Below are positions 46,783 to 56,070 of a stretch of DNA of 64,000 nucleotides, in pieces (position 1 is the first letter of the stretch; every line of letters begins with the position of its first letter). The translations under genes were made by a program, and so were the position numbers. The stretch is from Bacteroides luti (GTDB lineage: Bacteria > Bacteroidota > Bacteroidia > Bacteroidales > Bacteroidaceae), in assembly GCF_900128905.1 (NCBI RefSeq), contig NZ_FQTV01000009.1, positions 110,897-174,896 on the forward strand, written 5' to 3'. The notes under the pieces were generated by a model. It was not told where the DNA came from and did no database searches. It saw only the letters and a list, made by a program, of their open reading frames with translations.

Positions 46783-48966
46783 CTATTTTTTCGTCGCATT
46801 ATATAAAGCTGCAGCTTGTAAAGCTGACAGCGGACTGGCGCAGAAATACACATCGTCAATCAATGCTGGGGCAGCTTTCCACCAGGTTTCGTAACCGAAG
46901 TAGAAGTTATTGGCTGTTTTAAACATGTTCAGGATATTGTTGTATCCGGTAAAGTCGCCCGAAGCGAATGCTGCATTCTTTTCATTGCTAAACTTAAGTG
47001 CACCATTATAATAAACTTCAAATTTATCTGGCATAAAGTTGATGGTAACTAATGTCCATACACCTGCTGTTAGTGCATTGTCCGCATTATTATTCTGACA
47101 GTCGAACCATCCGCCTGCTCCATTGTAGCCCAGATAACCAATGGCATTAAACCAAAGTTTACTTGTGCCGTCGTTTAGAACGAAGATTTGATCCCACCAG
47201 TTTAATTTTGGAGGATTTAGCCACATACTAACACTTAGACCTTCCGTAATATTCTTACCTTTCAACGGATTATCGAAACGTGTATATGCCCAGCCATTGG
47301 CATTTCCGGTCCATCCTTCTTGTTGATGCCAGATAGTACCTCTGGTTGCATCTTGTTCGAAAGCTGATGGAGTAGCCTGAGTCTCTACTGTAATAAGTTC
47401 GCCTCCTTGTGCTGCATTGACTGCATTTGCAAAAGAGTTATTTAACGGGTAATAGCCTACCAATGAGGGTGCATATGCTGGGCTAACCGGAGCTCCTCCC
47501 GATACTTTCTTGGTGTCAGCATAAAGATTCACTATTTCCTTTTCCGTCAAAGGTCTTGTTACAAGGAATATATCGTCTATCAATGCAGGTGCAGATTTCC
47601 ACCATGTTTCGTAACCCAGATAGAAGTTATTAGCGGAAGTAAACATGTTCAATACGTTGGTGTAGCCTTTAAAGTCGCCCGAAGCAAACGCTCCGTTATT
47701 GTCTTTGTCAAACTTCAGTTTTCCGTCGTAGTAAACAGCAAACCCGTCCGTAGTTATGTTTATGGTAACAAAAGTCCATTTACCTGGTGTTAGTGCGTTA
47801 TCAGCATTGTTATTCTGACAATCAAACCAGCCTCCTGCTCCATTATAGCCAAGGTAACCAATGGCATTGAACCAGAATTTACTTGTTCCGTCGTTCATTA
47901 CAAAAATCTGATCCCACCAGTTCAGTGTTGGCGGATTAATCCACATACAAACACTAAGACCATCTTCTAAAGTCTTACCCTTCAAAGGGTTGTCGAAGCG
48001 AGAATAAGCCCAACCATTGGCATTGCCTGTCCAACCTTCTTGCTGGTGCCATACCATACCTCTGTCGGCATCTTGTTCGAAGGCTGATGGAGTAGCTTGA
48101 GTTTCAACTGTGATCAATTCACCGCTTTGTGATGAATTAAGACTATTTGCGAATGTCTTGTCAAGTGTGAAATACCCAACAGTTCCTCTTGGCGGGAAGC
48201 GATATTCTTCTCCTCCGGTTACTGTCGGTACAGCAATCTCCTTAGAGGTAATCACGTTCCGATATATTTTCACGTCATCAATACGCATTGCCTTAGGCTG
48301 TACGGGTGAGCCGTAACCAAAATACAGGTACGGCAGACGTGGAAATGCCTGCACAAGATTCGGATAGTCAAAAGATCCCGCTTGGGTAGAAGTAAGTTCT
48401 TCACTGCTCTTTTCACCATCTATATACAATGTGTAGCCTTTAGTGGTGATAACAAGTGCCATGTAGTGCCATTTATCGGCAGTGAATGGTGCAGCTGAAA
48501 CATTCGTAGGCTTGTTAACCTCACTGGCAACGCTCAAACTGTCGCGGTGCAACCAGGCGTTAGGTGTAAAAAAGATACGCTCCGAGTTATCCTCATTGGC
48601 AAATGAGAATATGGCGCCTTGCAAATTGTCCGCCGCTGTTTTTACCCACATGGTGATAGATACTCCTGTCTGCACCTTTACATTATACAAAGGATTTTTC
48701 ACGCGAGCATACCCTCCATTAAGATTGAGCACTTTCCCCTTGAACTCGTCGGTAGCAATTCTGGGAACTTCTCCTCCGTTATAGGCAGTGAGAGTAAATT
48801 CTTCAGGAGAAAGTTCTTCTTCAAACTTGTATTCTCCTTTTAGTTCTAGTTTAGGATAAATTTGATTTCCTGCCGGAGGATCCATTTGTCCCCATTCATC
48901 ACAGGCGCCTAATGAAAGAACTGCAAATACCGCCAACAGAAATGACGGCCATTTTCTTTTCTTCAT
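46783..48966 (-). CDS. LamG-domain surface lipoprotein with a duplicated domain
   Basis: 727 residues from the ATG at 48966, where the signal peptide MKKRKWPSFLLAVFAVLSLGAC ends in a lipobox. Three concanavalin/LamG-like domains follow. The first (about 45-260) is divergent. The second (about 262-495) and third (about 502-727) are near copies, offset by 240 residues (720 bp), each containing WHQQEGWTGNANGWAY and NWWDQIFV. No glycosidase motif is seen. As the first gene of the SusCD operon, it is probably a surface glycan-binding protein. Confidence 0.8.
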   Translation of the reverse strand: MKKRKWPSFLLAVFAVLSLGACDEWGQMDPPAGNQIYPKLELKGEYKFEEELSPEEFTLTAYNGGEVPRIATDEFKGKVLNLNGGYARVKNPLYNVKVQTGVSITMWVKTAADNLQGAIFSFANEDNSERIFFTPNAWLHRDSLSVASEVNKPTNVSAAPFTADKWHYMALVITTKGYTLYIDGEKSSEELTSTQAGSFDYPNLVQAFPRLPYLYFGYGSPVQPKAMRIDDVKIYRNVITSKEIAVPTVTGGEEYRFPPRGTVGYFTLDKTFANSLNSSQSGELITVETQATPSAFEQDADRGMVWHQQEGWTGNANGWAYSRFDNPLKGKTLEDGLSVCMWINPPTLNWWDQIFVMNDGTSKFWFNAIGYLGYNGAGGWFDCQNNNADNALTPGKWTFVTINITTDGFAVYYDGKLKFDKDNNGAFASGDFKGYTNVLNMFTSANNFYLGYETWWKSAPALIDDIFLVTRPLTEKEIVNLYADTKKVSGGAPVSPAYAPSLVGYYPLNNSFANAVNAAQGGELITVETQATPSAFEQDATRGTIWHQQEGWTGNANGWAYTRFDNPLKGKNITEGLSVSMWLNPPKLNWWDQIFVLNDGTSKLWFNAIGYLGYNGAGGWFDCQNNNADNALTAGVWTLVTINFMPDKFEVYYNGALKFSNEKNAAFASGDFTGYNNILNMFKTANNFYFGYETWWKAAPALIDDVYFCASPLSALQAAALYNATKK

Positions 48967-49006
48967 AATATTAATTTTAAAGGTTAATTTGGTCTTTATT
49001 ACATGG

Positions 49007-49065
49007 CGAATATAAATGATCGCCAATTGTACAAGGTGGACAAATGTATTTTCTTAGTGGATAAA
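49007..49065 (-). promoter_or_regulatory. HTCS-type operator and promoter of the LamG-SusCD operon
   Basis: On the minus strand, TTTATCCAC (complement of 49057-49065) and GTCCACCTT (complement of 49033-49041) form direct repeats 21 bp apart. A -7-like box TATATTCG (complement of 49007-49014) follows after 18 bp. The geometry matches the two other PUL promoters. Confidence 0.7.
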
Positions 49066-49180
49066 AGTGTATTTTGTACATTTAATAAATCCAACAATAA
49101 AACTACCATTGCATTCTGCTTAAGTTATGTTTTTTTCTTACTCAAACCCCCTTGTTTTATTATTTACTTGGCTTTAGGAG

Positions 49181-49211
49181 ATAAAAGGGGGAAAAATAAT
49201 TTAGTTCCCCC
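49181..49211 (-). terminator. Terminator between the first GH43 gene and the LamG operon
   Basis: A 7-bp stem GGGGGAA/TTCCCCC (49187-49193 with 49205-49211), followed on the minus strand by TTTTATCTCC. It supports separate transcription of the GH43 gene. Confidence 0.55.
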
Positions 49212-49292
49212 GTTATAGTTCACCCTATTGAAAAGTAATATATAATTTACCTATATCTGTTATCCACTGAATAGAGTTCAGCTCTGGAATAA

Positions 49293-50885
49293 TTATTTTA
49301 CTTTTTTACCCCAAAGTGAAATACCTTTGTCTGTAAGTCCCGAGTAAATGATAGTTGTTGTACGAGGAGTAGCTTCCCAATCCAGTCCTCTTTGAACTTT
49401 TACTTTATATGTACCTATTGTTAGAATCTTCTTGGTTGCATCATAAGACCAGTTCCCAGTAATAGCACCGCTTACAGTTTTATTTGCTGAAAGGACTATA
49501 CTTTTTGATGCTTGCTGTGTTTGATATTGATAAGATAAAGTAATGTGTTCCCAATTTCCTATTAAATCACTTTCAGATATTGTACTTTGTGGAACTGCAG
49601 CATATCTCTCAGGCATTACAACCGGCCATCCATCTTCAGTCCATTCTACAGATCTAATTTGCCCCATCATAATGGCATTGCTGTAGGCATTTCCATTTGT
49701 ATTGGCCGGAAGACGTCCTTGCGATCCGTAATACCATTCTTTGGTATCAGGATTCTGGAAAATACAACAGTGAGATATACCTACCCAACCAGAGTGATTG
49801 CTAAATTTATAAGGATGTGTAAGCATAGGCCAACATTCTCCTCCCTGAGTAATATCTTTGCCATCAATACCCACAAAAGGACCAGTTATGCTTTTTGAAC
49901 GGCACACACGGGTGTTGTAAGCAACAGATAATTCATCGTATGCTAAGAACAGATAATAATAACCGGTACTTTCATTATAGATAATTTCCGGAGCTTCTGA
50001 CCCTTGCCATCTGCTTCCCGTAGTTCGGGTTGCAATGCAGGTTCCATAATCGGCCAGTGAATTTAGCTGATAAGGCTTTCCTGTGTTCGGATCTAGCTTA
50101 ACGGCAACTATACCGGAATGCCAGGAACCGTAAATAAGCCATTGCTCATTGTTTGGAGTTGCAATAAATGAAGGATCAATGGCATTCCATTTAAAATATC
50201 CGCTCCAGTCACTTAAACTAGACCTATACCAGTTGTTTCCTCTATCTGTTGAGGAACAAACAACCATACCTTTGTCTAACCAAACATTAGAAGCCAGATC
50301 GTCAGTTTCCATTAAACCAATAAAAGCATGTTCTGTCCATGAATTATCAAAGTTGGCTGCGGTGTTTTTTGCTCCGGTCTTAATATAATTATCAACAACA
50401 ATGCTGTAATACATTCTATATTTGCTTCCCACTTTGCGCACAACCGGAGCCCAGCAACCATAAGAAGGAGAGGCAATTGCTGGCAGTCCTTCTCTTTGGC
50501 GCATATTGTTGAGTGTATCTTTTACCCATGCAGGGGTTTCATTCATGGCCATTCCTTTGAACTCCCAGTTTACTAAGTCTTTTGATCGTCTGTAAAGGAA
50601 GTGTCCGTGTCCGTCGTGAGCATTTCCATAAGAAGCGTCGGTTGAATACATATAATAGTAATCGCCACATTTGGCTACTGTGGGGTCGTGCACATTGGCC
50701 AGATTCCAGTTACTACGGTTTTCCCATGAGGCAATGCTACTGTAATCGTCTTTATAAGTAGGTGCAGTGTAAGTCTCCGTGCTTGGTGGAACAACAGGGT
50801 CTTCTGAAGCAGGATTATCATCCGATCCGCATGCTGAAATAAGGAAAAAGAATCCAATAGGCCATATGTTTTTGAATCTAATCAT
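49293..50885 (-). CDS. GH43 family arabinanase-like lipoprotein
   Basis: Probably an endo-acting alpha-1,5-L-arabinanase on the cell surface. 530 residues from the ATG at 50885 (signal peptide with lipobox ISAC, then an acidic and Pro-rich stretch). The five-bladed propeller carries the GH43 triad: D67 in NVHDPTV (base), D237 in NAIDPS (pKa modulator) and E297 in SEAPEI (acid). A C-terminal beta domain of about 100 residues ends ISLWGKKVK, as in two-domain bacterial arabinanases. It has its own promoter. Linkage specificity is inference. Confidence 0.88.
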   Translation of the reverse strand: MIRFKNIWPIGFFFLISACGSDDNPASEDPVVPPSTETYTAPTYKDDYSSIASWENRSNWNLANVHDPTVAKCGDYYYMYSTDASYGNAHDGHGHFLYRRSKDLVNWEFKGMAMNETPAWVKDTLNNMRQREGLPAIASPSYGCWAPVVRKVGSKYRMYYSIVVDNYIKTGAKNTAANFDNSWTEHAFIGLMETDDLASNVWLDKGMVVCSSTDRGNNWYRSSLSDWSGYFKWNAIDPSFIATPNNEQWLIYGSWHSGIVAVKLDPNTGKPYQLNSLADYGTCIATRTTGSRWQGSEAPEIIYNESTGYYYLFLAYDELSVAYNTRVCRSKSITGPFVGIDGKDITQGGECWPMLTHPYKFSNHSGWVGISHCCIFQNPDTKEWYYGSQGRLPANTNGNAYSNAIMMGQIRSVEWTEDGWPVVMPERYAAVPQSTISESDLIGNWEHITLSYQYQTQQASKSIVLSANKTVSGAITGNWSYDATKKILTIGTYKVKVQRGLDWEATPRTTTIIYSGLTDKGISLWGKKVK

Positions 50886-51141
50886 ATCTTTAGTTTTAAT
50901 TTTTCGCAGTTTTAAATTCATAAAATTAGGATTGTAAATTAATAGTGAATCTGAAGATTAATGTAAGAGTTATACAAAAGGAGAGAGATAAATATGTTTA
51001 TTATTTCATAGGCAACTTTTTATTTATGAGAATAGTCAATTCTCATTCTTAATGTTTATTATTCAGTTAAAAAGGTCTTCAAACTATTATTATCATGTAC
51101 CCAAATCTGAGCGTTGGATAGGAACATGACTCCTGTTTTGT
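50886..51141 (-). other. Long 5' leader of the first GH43 gene, no gene seen
   Basis: If the -7 box at 51149-51156 is used, transcription starts near 51142 and leaves about 256 nt before the ATG. I see no riboswitch consensus or strong hairpin. The in-frame extension to 50921 adds 12 charged residues before the signal peptide and is unlikely to be translated. Confidence 0.4.
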
Positions 51142-51148
51142 TTGCTCA

Positions 51149-51207
51149 CAAATGTATTAGTGAATTGGTTCATGAAGGTGGACAAAAGATTTTTAGGGGT
51201 GGATAAA
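51149..51207 (-). promoter_or_regulatory. HTCS-type operator and promoter of the first GH43 gene
   Basis: On the minus strand, TTTATCCAC (complement of 51199-51207) and GTCCACCTT (complement of 51175-51183) are direct repeats 21 bp apart. The perfect -7 box TACATTTG (complement of 51149-51156) follows after 18 bp. Confidence 0.75.
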
Positions 51208-51260
51208 TGTTTCTTTTAATGTGAAAACGGTTATTATGCCATTTTTCTACTATAAAATCC

Positions 51261-51334
51261 ATTGGTGAATAGATTTTATTTATTGGGCAATGGATATCTG
51301 TTTATTGAGGAATAAACTAAAATTATTGGCGAAT
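51261..51334. repeat. Phased array B: four ATTGnnnAAT cores at 21-22 bp
   Basis: Cores start at 51261 (ATTGGTGAAT), 51282 (ATTGGGCAAT), 51304 (ATTGAGGAAT) and 51325 (ATTGGCGAAT), spaced 21, 22 and 21 bp. A GATTTTATTT-type spacer follows the first core, as in array A read on the other strand. It lies downstream of the HTCS gene. Confidence 0.75.
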
Positions 51335-51534
51335 AAAAATTGTATACATAGTTGAACCTTATTAATTCTACAAAAGAAGAATAGAATATATGTCTTTTAT
51401 GATTAAGGGGTTTATAGTCAGCTTGTTATATGTTAACTAATTTTTGCACAGTTTTATTCCGAAAAAACAAATTTATAAAGGTTGTTTTCGAGGGGGTAAC
51501 AAGGTTCCTCCTTCTGAAACCCCGTGGTGATGGG

Positions 51535-51590
51535 GGTGCTAAATTTTATCCCAAGACATATAAAAGATGTTTTATTTAAAGTTTAGCACC
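51535..51590 (-). other. 9-bp inverted repeat GGTGCTAAA/TTTAGCACC downstream of HTCS
   Basis: Perfect arms at 51535-51543 and 51582-51590 with a 38-nt AT-rich loop, starting 27 bp past the HTCS stop codon. There is no T-tract, so it is not a canonical terminator; it may be an RNA 3'-end structure. Confidence 0.4.
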
Positions 51591-51616
51591 ACTTTGTAAA
51601 GTATCTATACATTAAA

Positions 51617-54600
51617 TTATTTATCAGACTCCATTAAAGAACTAGGTGTAACTGCAAAATGTTTGGTAAAGCACCGGGTAAAGTATTTAGGATCATTGAA
51701 TCCTACTTCATAAGCTATCTCTGATATATTCATATTTCTGGTAGTACGGTTCTTTAAAATTAGTTCCCTGGCAATGTTCAGCCTGTAGTTCCTGATAAAC
51801 TGCCCGGCAGATTGTCCGGCAAGATTCTGCATCTTTCTGTTAAGTATACTTTTACTTACCCCCATTGATTCAATAAAGTCACTTACCTCGAAATAAGAAT
51901 TCTTATAGTTTTCCTTAATAACGCTAATTGCTTTATCCAGGAACTTTTTATCACAAGATTCCTCTTCTACATTAAGAATATCAACGTCCATTTTAAAACT
52001 GAATTGCTTCTGATAGCGTTTACGATTTTCCAGAATGTTGTTTATACGAGCCAATAGCAAATCTTCATCAAACGGTTTGAGTAAATATTCGTCTACTCCA
52101 ATTTTATAGCTTTCAATACGGGTTTCAATTGAGGTCTTTGCAGTAAGCATCAGGAATGGAATATGAGATATTGAAAAGTTTTCTTTTACTTTTCTGGATA
52201 ATTCCAGTCCGTCCATTACAGGCATCATCAGGTCACTAATAATAAAATCAATGCTCTGATTATTTAATATAGCCAGTGCTTGTTCTCCGTTTTCAGCTTC
52301 TGTAACATTAAACTTATCTATTAATATTGAACGGATATAACTACGCATATCTTTATTATCTTCAACAATTAACATGTTAAGACGTCCTCCTGAAATAAGC
52401 AGTTTATTATCCTTAATCTCATTTGCTGCTTGAAGCTGATTGACTACATTAGTCTCTTTCTTAGGATGCTCTTCACGTAGCAAAGGAAGAACAACTCTGA
52501 AAGCAGCACCTCCGGTACGGTTATTCTTTGCCTGAATAGTTCCTCCCTGAAGATGCACAATCTGTTTACACAGATACAAACCTATACCTGTGCTACTTTG
52601 CCCGTATACTGGATACTTCACACTTCCTTTGGATTGATAGAACCTGTTGAATATCTTGGAAATATCCTCTTCAACAATACCGGCACCGCTATCTTTTATT
52701 GAAATATACAGTTTCTCCTTCAATGTCTCCCTGTCTATTAAAGAAGAAATGTAAATAGAAACGGTTCCGTTATTGGGAGTATATTTTATTGCATTCGACA
52801 AAAGATTGGTTATTACTTTATCCATTGCATCTTCATCAAACAGAATAACCGGAGAACTAAGACGGAATACCTTTTCGATACTGATGTTTCTTTCGCGGGC
52901 GAAGACCTCAAAAGGTTCCAGTATATCGTCAATAAACTTCTTGAAATTGCCCGGAATCTTTACAATCTCTATTTTACCAGATTCAACTTTGCGGAAATCC
53001 ATCAATTGATTTACGAGTGAAAGTAAATGTCTGGAGTTTCTTTCAACGAAATGTAATTGCTCTATAACCTGAGGATTGTAGCTTAACTTAAGAGCTCTCT
53101 CAATAGGCCCCATAATCAGTGTAATGGGAGTTCTGAATTCATGAGTAATATTGGTAAAGAAAGTCAGCTTGTCAATTGTTAGTTCCTGAACCTTCTTCGA
53201 CATCTTGATTAACTGCCCTTTCTGACGGGTAATCTTTTCGTTTTGCTGTGTAAGAATTTCGTTCTGGCGCGAAAGCTCTTTAGTTTGTTCCTCAAGTATA
53301 TGCTTTTGTTTTTCCAGTTCATGAGTACGTTCTTCTACTTTTATGCGAAGCTGTTCTTTCTGATTCTTCAATGAATCAATACGCCATTTATACAGTCTGT
53401 AAATTGTGAAAGAAAGAATAATCAGTATCAGACAAATAAACCATGTTGTTTTATAAAAGAATGGAGAAACAACAATTTTTAGTTCAGTTATGTTACCCGA
53501 CTGTATCTCTGATTCAGCATCACATTTCACTTGCAATGTATAAGTCCCTGGACGCAAGTTGGTATAACTTGCTATACGCCTGCTCGAAGGAACCTTTACC
53601 CAGTTATCGTCAAATCCAAGTAATCTGTATGAATAGGTTGCTGTATTTGATACCTCATAATCCATTGCAGAGAATTCTATAGAGAAAGATTTGTCTTTTT
53701 CATGCAATCTTAAACATTTAGCCTGTGATATATCTACATCAATATAGTTCCCCTTGTCAGGATAGATAATCTCATTTAAAACACTAAGTCTGGTGAAGAT
53801 AACCTTTTCATTTAATGGCTTTGGCTGTATTTTATTCCCCTCAATCGCAATTAATCCTCCCATATTACCAAAATAAAGATTCTGATTAATGCGTGATTTG
53901 CAATATGCATTCCAGTAAAATTGGTTACTTATTAATCCATCTTCTTTGGTGTAGTTAATAAATTTATTTGTGCTGGGATTATAGCAGGAAACTCCATTGC
54001 ACGTACTTAACCAAAGACGACCTCTCTGATCTTCCAGAATACCCAAAACACAATTATTGGCCAGTCCTTGTGCTGTTGTGAACGATTGGAACTGATAGTT
54101 CTCATTATCTCTTGATAGTAGTTTGTATAAACCATATCCGTTACTTCCCAGCCAGATTGTTCCGTTGGATGATTCGTAAAGGCAGTTTATTTTGTCAACA
54201 CAATGAGAATCGGGCTTGTTACTTTTATATTTTAAATACTTATATGAAAAGTGTGAATGACTTCTGGCAAATGATTTTAAGTCGATGATCATTGCTCCGT
54301 CCGAAGTTCCTATCCACAACTTGTTTTTCTTATCGATAAGTGAGCCTATTGTACCCAGAATATTCTTTGTTACACTGAAAGGAAAAGGAGAAATGAGTTT
54401 TTTTATTTTTATATCATAGAAATAAATACCTCTGTTCGATCCAATCCAAACACCCTTATTAATAGGATCATAGCATAGAGCTCCAACGAAATCGATAGTG
54501 AATTCGGGGTGAGTGCCGGAAGTTATGTGTTCAAATGCAGGATGAGAAATATTACTCATGTCCAGTATATTTATGCCTCCTCCCCAGGTCCCTATCCAAA

Positions 54601-55891
54601 GATGGTTATATTCATCAGCAGTTATAGCACTTACAGAATTATGACTAAGAGAACTGTTACCAGATGTAATATGAATAAACTTATCACTATCTTTTCTTTT
54701 CAGATTGAGTCCACCCTCTACTGTTCCTATCCATAGATTTCCTGTTTTATCTTCATAAATAGCATTGACTGGATTTCTGGAAATGGACCCCGGATCGTTT
54801 TCATTATATATATAATTGTGTATTGAAAGCTTTTTTGGGGCAATCTTGTTCAAACCTCCTGCTTCGGTACCCACCCAGATAAGATTCTTATCAACAAGCA
54901 AGCAATTAATGAAATCGCAGTTTATGCTATAACAGTCGTCCTTCTCATCACGATTGATATGCATAAAATTGTCGTTTATAGGATCATAGAAGTTGAGTCC
55001 TTTTAAAGTTGCTACAATTAATTGCTTATCATTTGTTTCAGCGAGGTCAGTAATCTGGTTCTGTGAAATAGAACCTTGCACACTTTCATTATGCATATAG
55101 TGTTTTATAGATTCATTTGTTTTGTTGTATCTGAATAGTCCGCGATCACTTCCAATCCACACTTCATTTTCTTTTTCAAAGATTACGTTTATGTAGCTGC
55201 CTTTTACTAATTTCAGCTTATCAGAAATAGTTGAAAATACAAGCTTTCCGGATTTATTGGTCAACACCTTAAATATAGTGCTGTTATGCCCAACCCATAT
55301 TTCTCCGTTTATTTCATTTATTGCAACGATTTGGTTGTTTGAAGATGGCAATTTCAGTATCAGAGAATAGATATGAGCAATATCACCGTCTGGAGTAAAT
55401 TCTATTTTATATAATGCATCTTTCACAGATAACCAGATATTTCCTCTGCTATCTTTCAATATTGTATTTGCCGATTTGTTCAGTATCTGATCTAAGGTTT
55501 TATCCTTATAAGTCAGTTGATTAATTTTCAGTGATGAGAGATTTAATATGTCTGTTCCTTTTTCCGTTATTATCCATAAACGCTTGAAGTTATCCTCGCA
55601 AACTTTGCGGATAAAATTACTTTTCAGGGAAATAGGCCATGTGTTTATATTGTAATGGGTAAACTCATAACCATCATATCTGGACAGTCCTCCTCCGGCA
55701 GTAGAAATCCAAAGAAAACCTTGTTTGTCTTTATATATATCGTCTATAAAGTTATGCAACAGCCCGTCATTCATAGTGATGCAGCTGAAATTATATCTGG
55801 TTGTCAGGCTCTTTGGTAATGCGAATGCTTTGAAAGAAGATAAAAAGACAACAAGTGAAAATAAGATGCAGAGTGAAATTCTATTTCTCAT
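51617..55891 (-). CDS. Hybrid two-component system sensor/regulator (HTCS)
   Basis: A single-protein sensor and transcription factor for the PUL. 1424 residues from the ATG at 55891 (signal peptide MRNRISLCILFSLVVFLSS). Periplasmic beta-propeller repeats (GNLWIGTVEGGLN, NHLWIGTWGGGIN and others) span to about 720, then a Y_Y_Y domain to about 800. A membrane helix lies near 810-832. Cytoplasmic parts are HisKA with phospho-His in THEFRTP near 917, HATPase with GIGLYLCKQIVHLQGG near 1107, a receiver with VEDNKD and phospho-Asp in SDLMMPVMDG near 1219, and an AraC-type HTH from about 1325. Every key residue is present. Confidence 0.95.
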   Translation of the reverse strand: MRNRISLCILFSLVVFLSSFKAFALPKSLTTRYNFSCITMNDGLLHNFIDDIYKDKQGFLWISTAGGGLSRYDGYEFTHYNINTWPISLKSNFIRKVCEDNFKRLWIITEKGTDILNLSSLKINQLTYKDKTLDQILNKSANTILKDSRGNIWLSVKDALYKIEFTPDGDIAHIYSLILKLPSSNNQIVAINEINGEIWVGHNSTIFKVLTNKSGKLVFSTISDKLKLVKGSYINVIFEKENEVWIGSDRGLFRYNKTNESIKHYMHNESVQGSISQNQITDLAETNDKQLIVATLKGLNFYDPINDNFMHINRDEKDDCYSINCDFINCLLVDKNLIWVGTEAGGLNKIAPKKLSIHNYIYNENDPGSISRNPVNAIYEDKTGNLWIGTVEGGLNLKRKDSDKFIHITSGNSSLSHNSVSAITADEYNHLWIGTWGGGINILDMSNISHPAFEHITSGTHPEFTIDFVGALCYDPINKGVWIGSNRGIYFYDIKIKKLISPFPFSVTKNILGTIGSLIDKKNKLWIGTSDGAMIIDLKSFARSHSHFSYKYLKYKSNKPDSHCVDKINCLYESSNGTIWLGSNGYGLYKLLSRDNENYQFQSFTTAQGLANNCVLGILEDQRGRLWLSTCNGVSCYNPSTNKFINYTKEDGLISNQFYWNAYCKSRINQNLYFGNMGGLIAIEGNKIQPKPLNEKVIFTRLSVLNEIIYPDKGNYIDVDISQAKCLRLHEKDKSFSIEFSAMDYEVSNTATYSYRLLGFDDNWVKVPSSRRIASYTNLRPGTYTLQVKCDAESEIQSGNITELKIVVSPFFYKTTWFICLILIILSFTIYRLYKWRIDSLKNQKEQLRIKVEERTHELEKQKHILEEQTKELSRQNEILTQQNEKITRQKGQLIKMSKKVQELTIDKLTFFTNITHEFRTPITLIMGPIERALKLSYNPQVIEQLHFVERNSRHLLSLVNQLMDFRKVESGKIEIVKIPGNFKKFIDDILEPFEVFARERNISIEKVFRLSSPVILFDEDAMDKVITNLLSNAIKYTPNNGTVSIYISSLIDRETLKEKLYISIKDSGAGIVEEDISKIFNRFYQSKGSVKYPVYGQSSTGIGLYLCKQIVHLQGGTIQAKNNRTGGAAFRVVLPLLREEHPKKETNVVNQLQAANEIKDNKLLISGGRLNMLIVEDNKDMRSYIRSILIDKFNVTEAENGEQALAILNNQSIDFIISDLMMPVMDGLELSRKVKENFSISHIPFLMLTAKTSIETRIESYKIGVDEYLLKPFDEDLLLARINNILENRKRYQKQFSFKMDVDILNVEEESCDKKFLDKAISVIKENYKNSYFEVSDFIESMGVSKSILNRKMQNLAGQSAGQFIRNYRLNIARELILKNRTTRNMNISEIAYEVGFNDPKYFTRCFTKHFAVTPSSLMESDK

Positions 55892-55910
55892 ATTTAACTG
55901 ATTAACGAGG

Positions 55911-55918
55911 CAAATATA
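55911..55918 (-). promoter_or_regulatory. -7 box TATATTTG of the HTCS gene
   Basis: The complement of 55911-55918 reads TATATTTG, 19 bp before the HTCS ATG. The shared operator at 55975-56008 lies 56 bp further upstream in the opposite orientation. Confidence 0.4.
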
Positions 55919-55974
55919 ATTAAACTCTTTTTCTTTCATGTGATGATATCTTTGTTTTTATCCCGTGGTTCATG

Positions 55975-56035
55975 TTTTGTCCACTTAAAAGAGACAGATG
56001 TCCACCTTAAGGTAATCGCTTGTCGTCTATTTTTG
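55975..56035 (+). promoter_or_regulatory. HTCS-type operator and promoter of the GH43-GH51-GH43 operon
   Basis: TTTTGTCCAC (55975-55984) and GTCCACCTT (56000-56008) are direct repeats with GTCCAC starting 21 bp apart (55979 and 56000). The perfect -7 box TATTTTTG is at 56028-56035, 19 bp downstream. The second half-site therefore overlaps the place of the -33 element, as expected of an activator contacting RNA polymerase. Confidence 0.75.
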
Positions 56036-56070
56036 CAGATAGTTTTAATAAAAGGATTTAATACTGCTAT

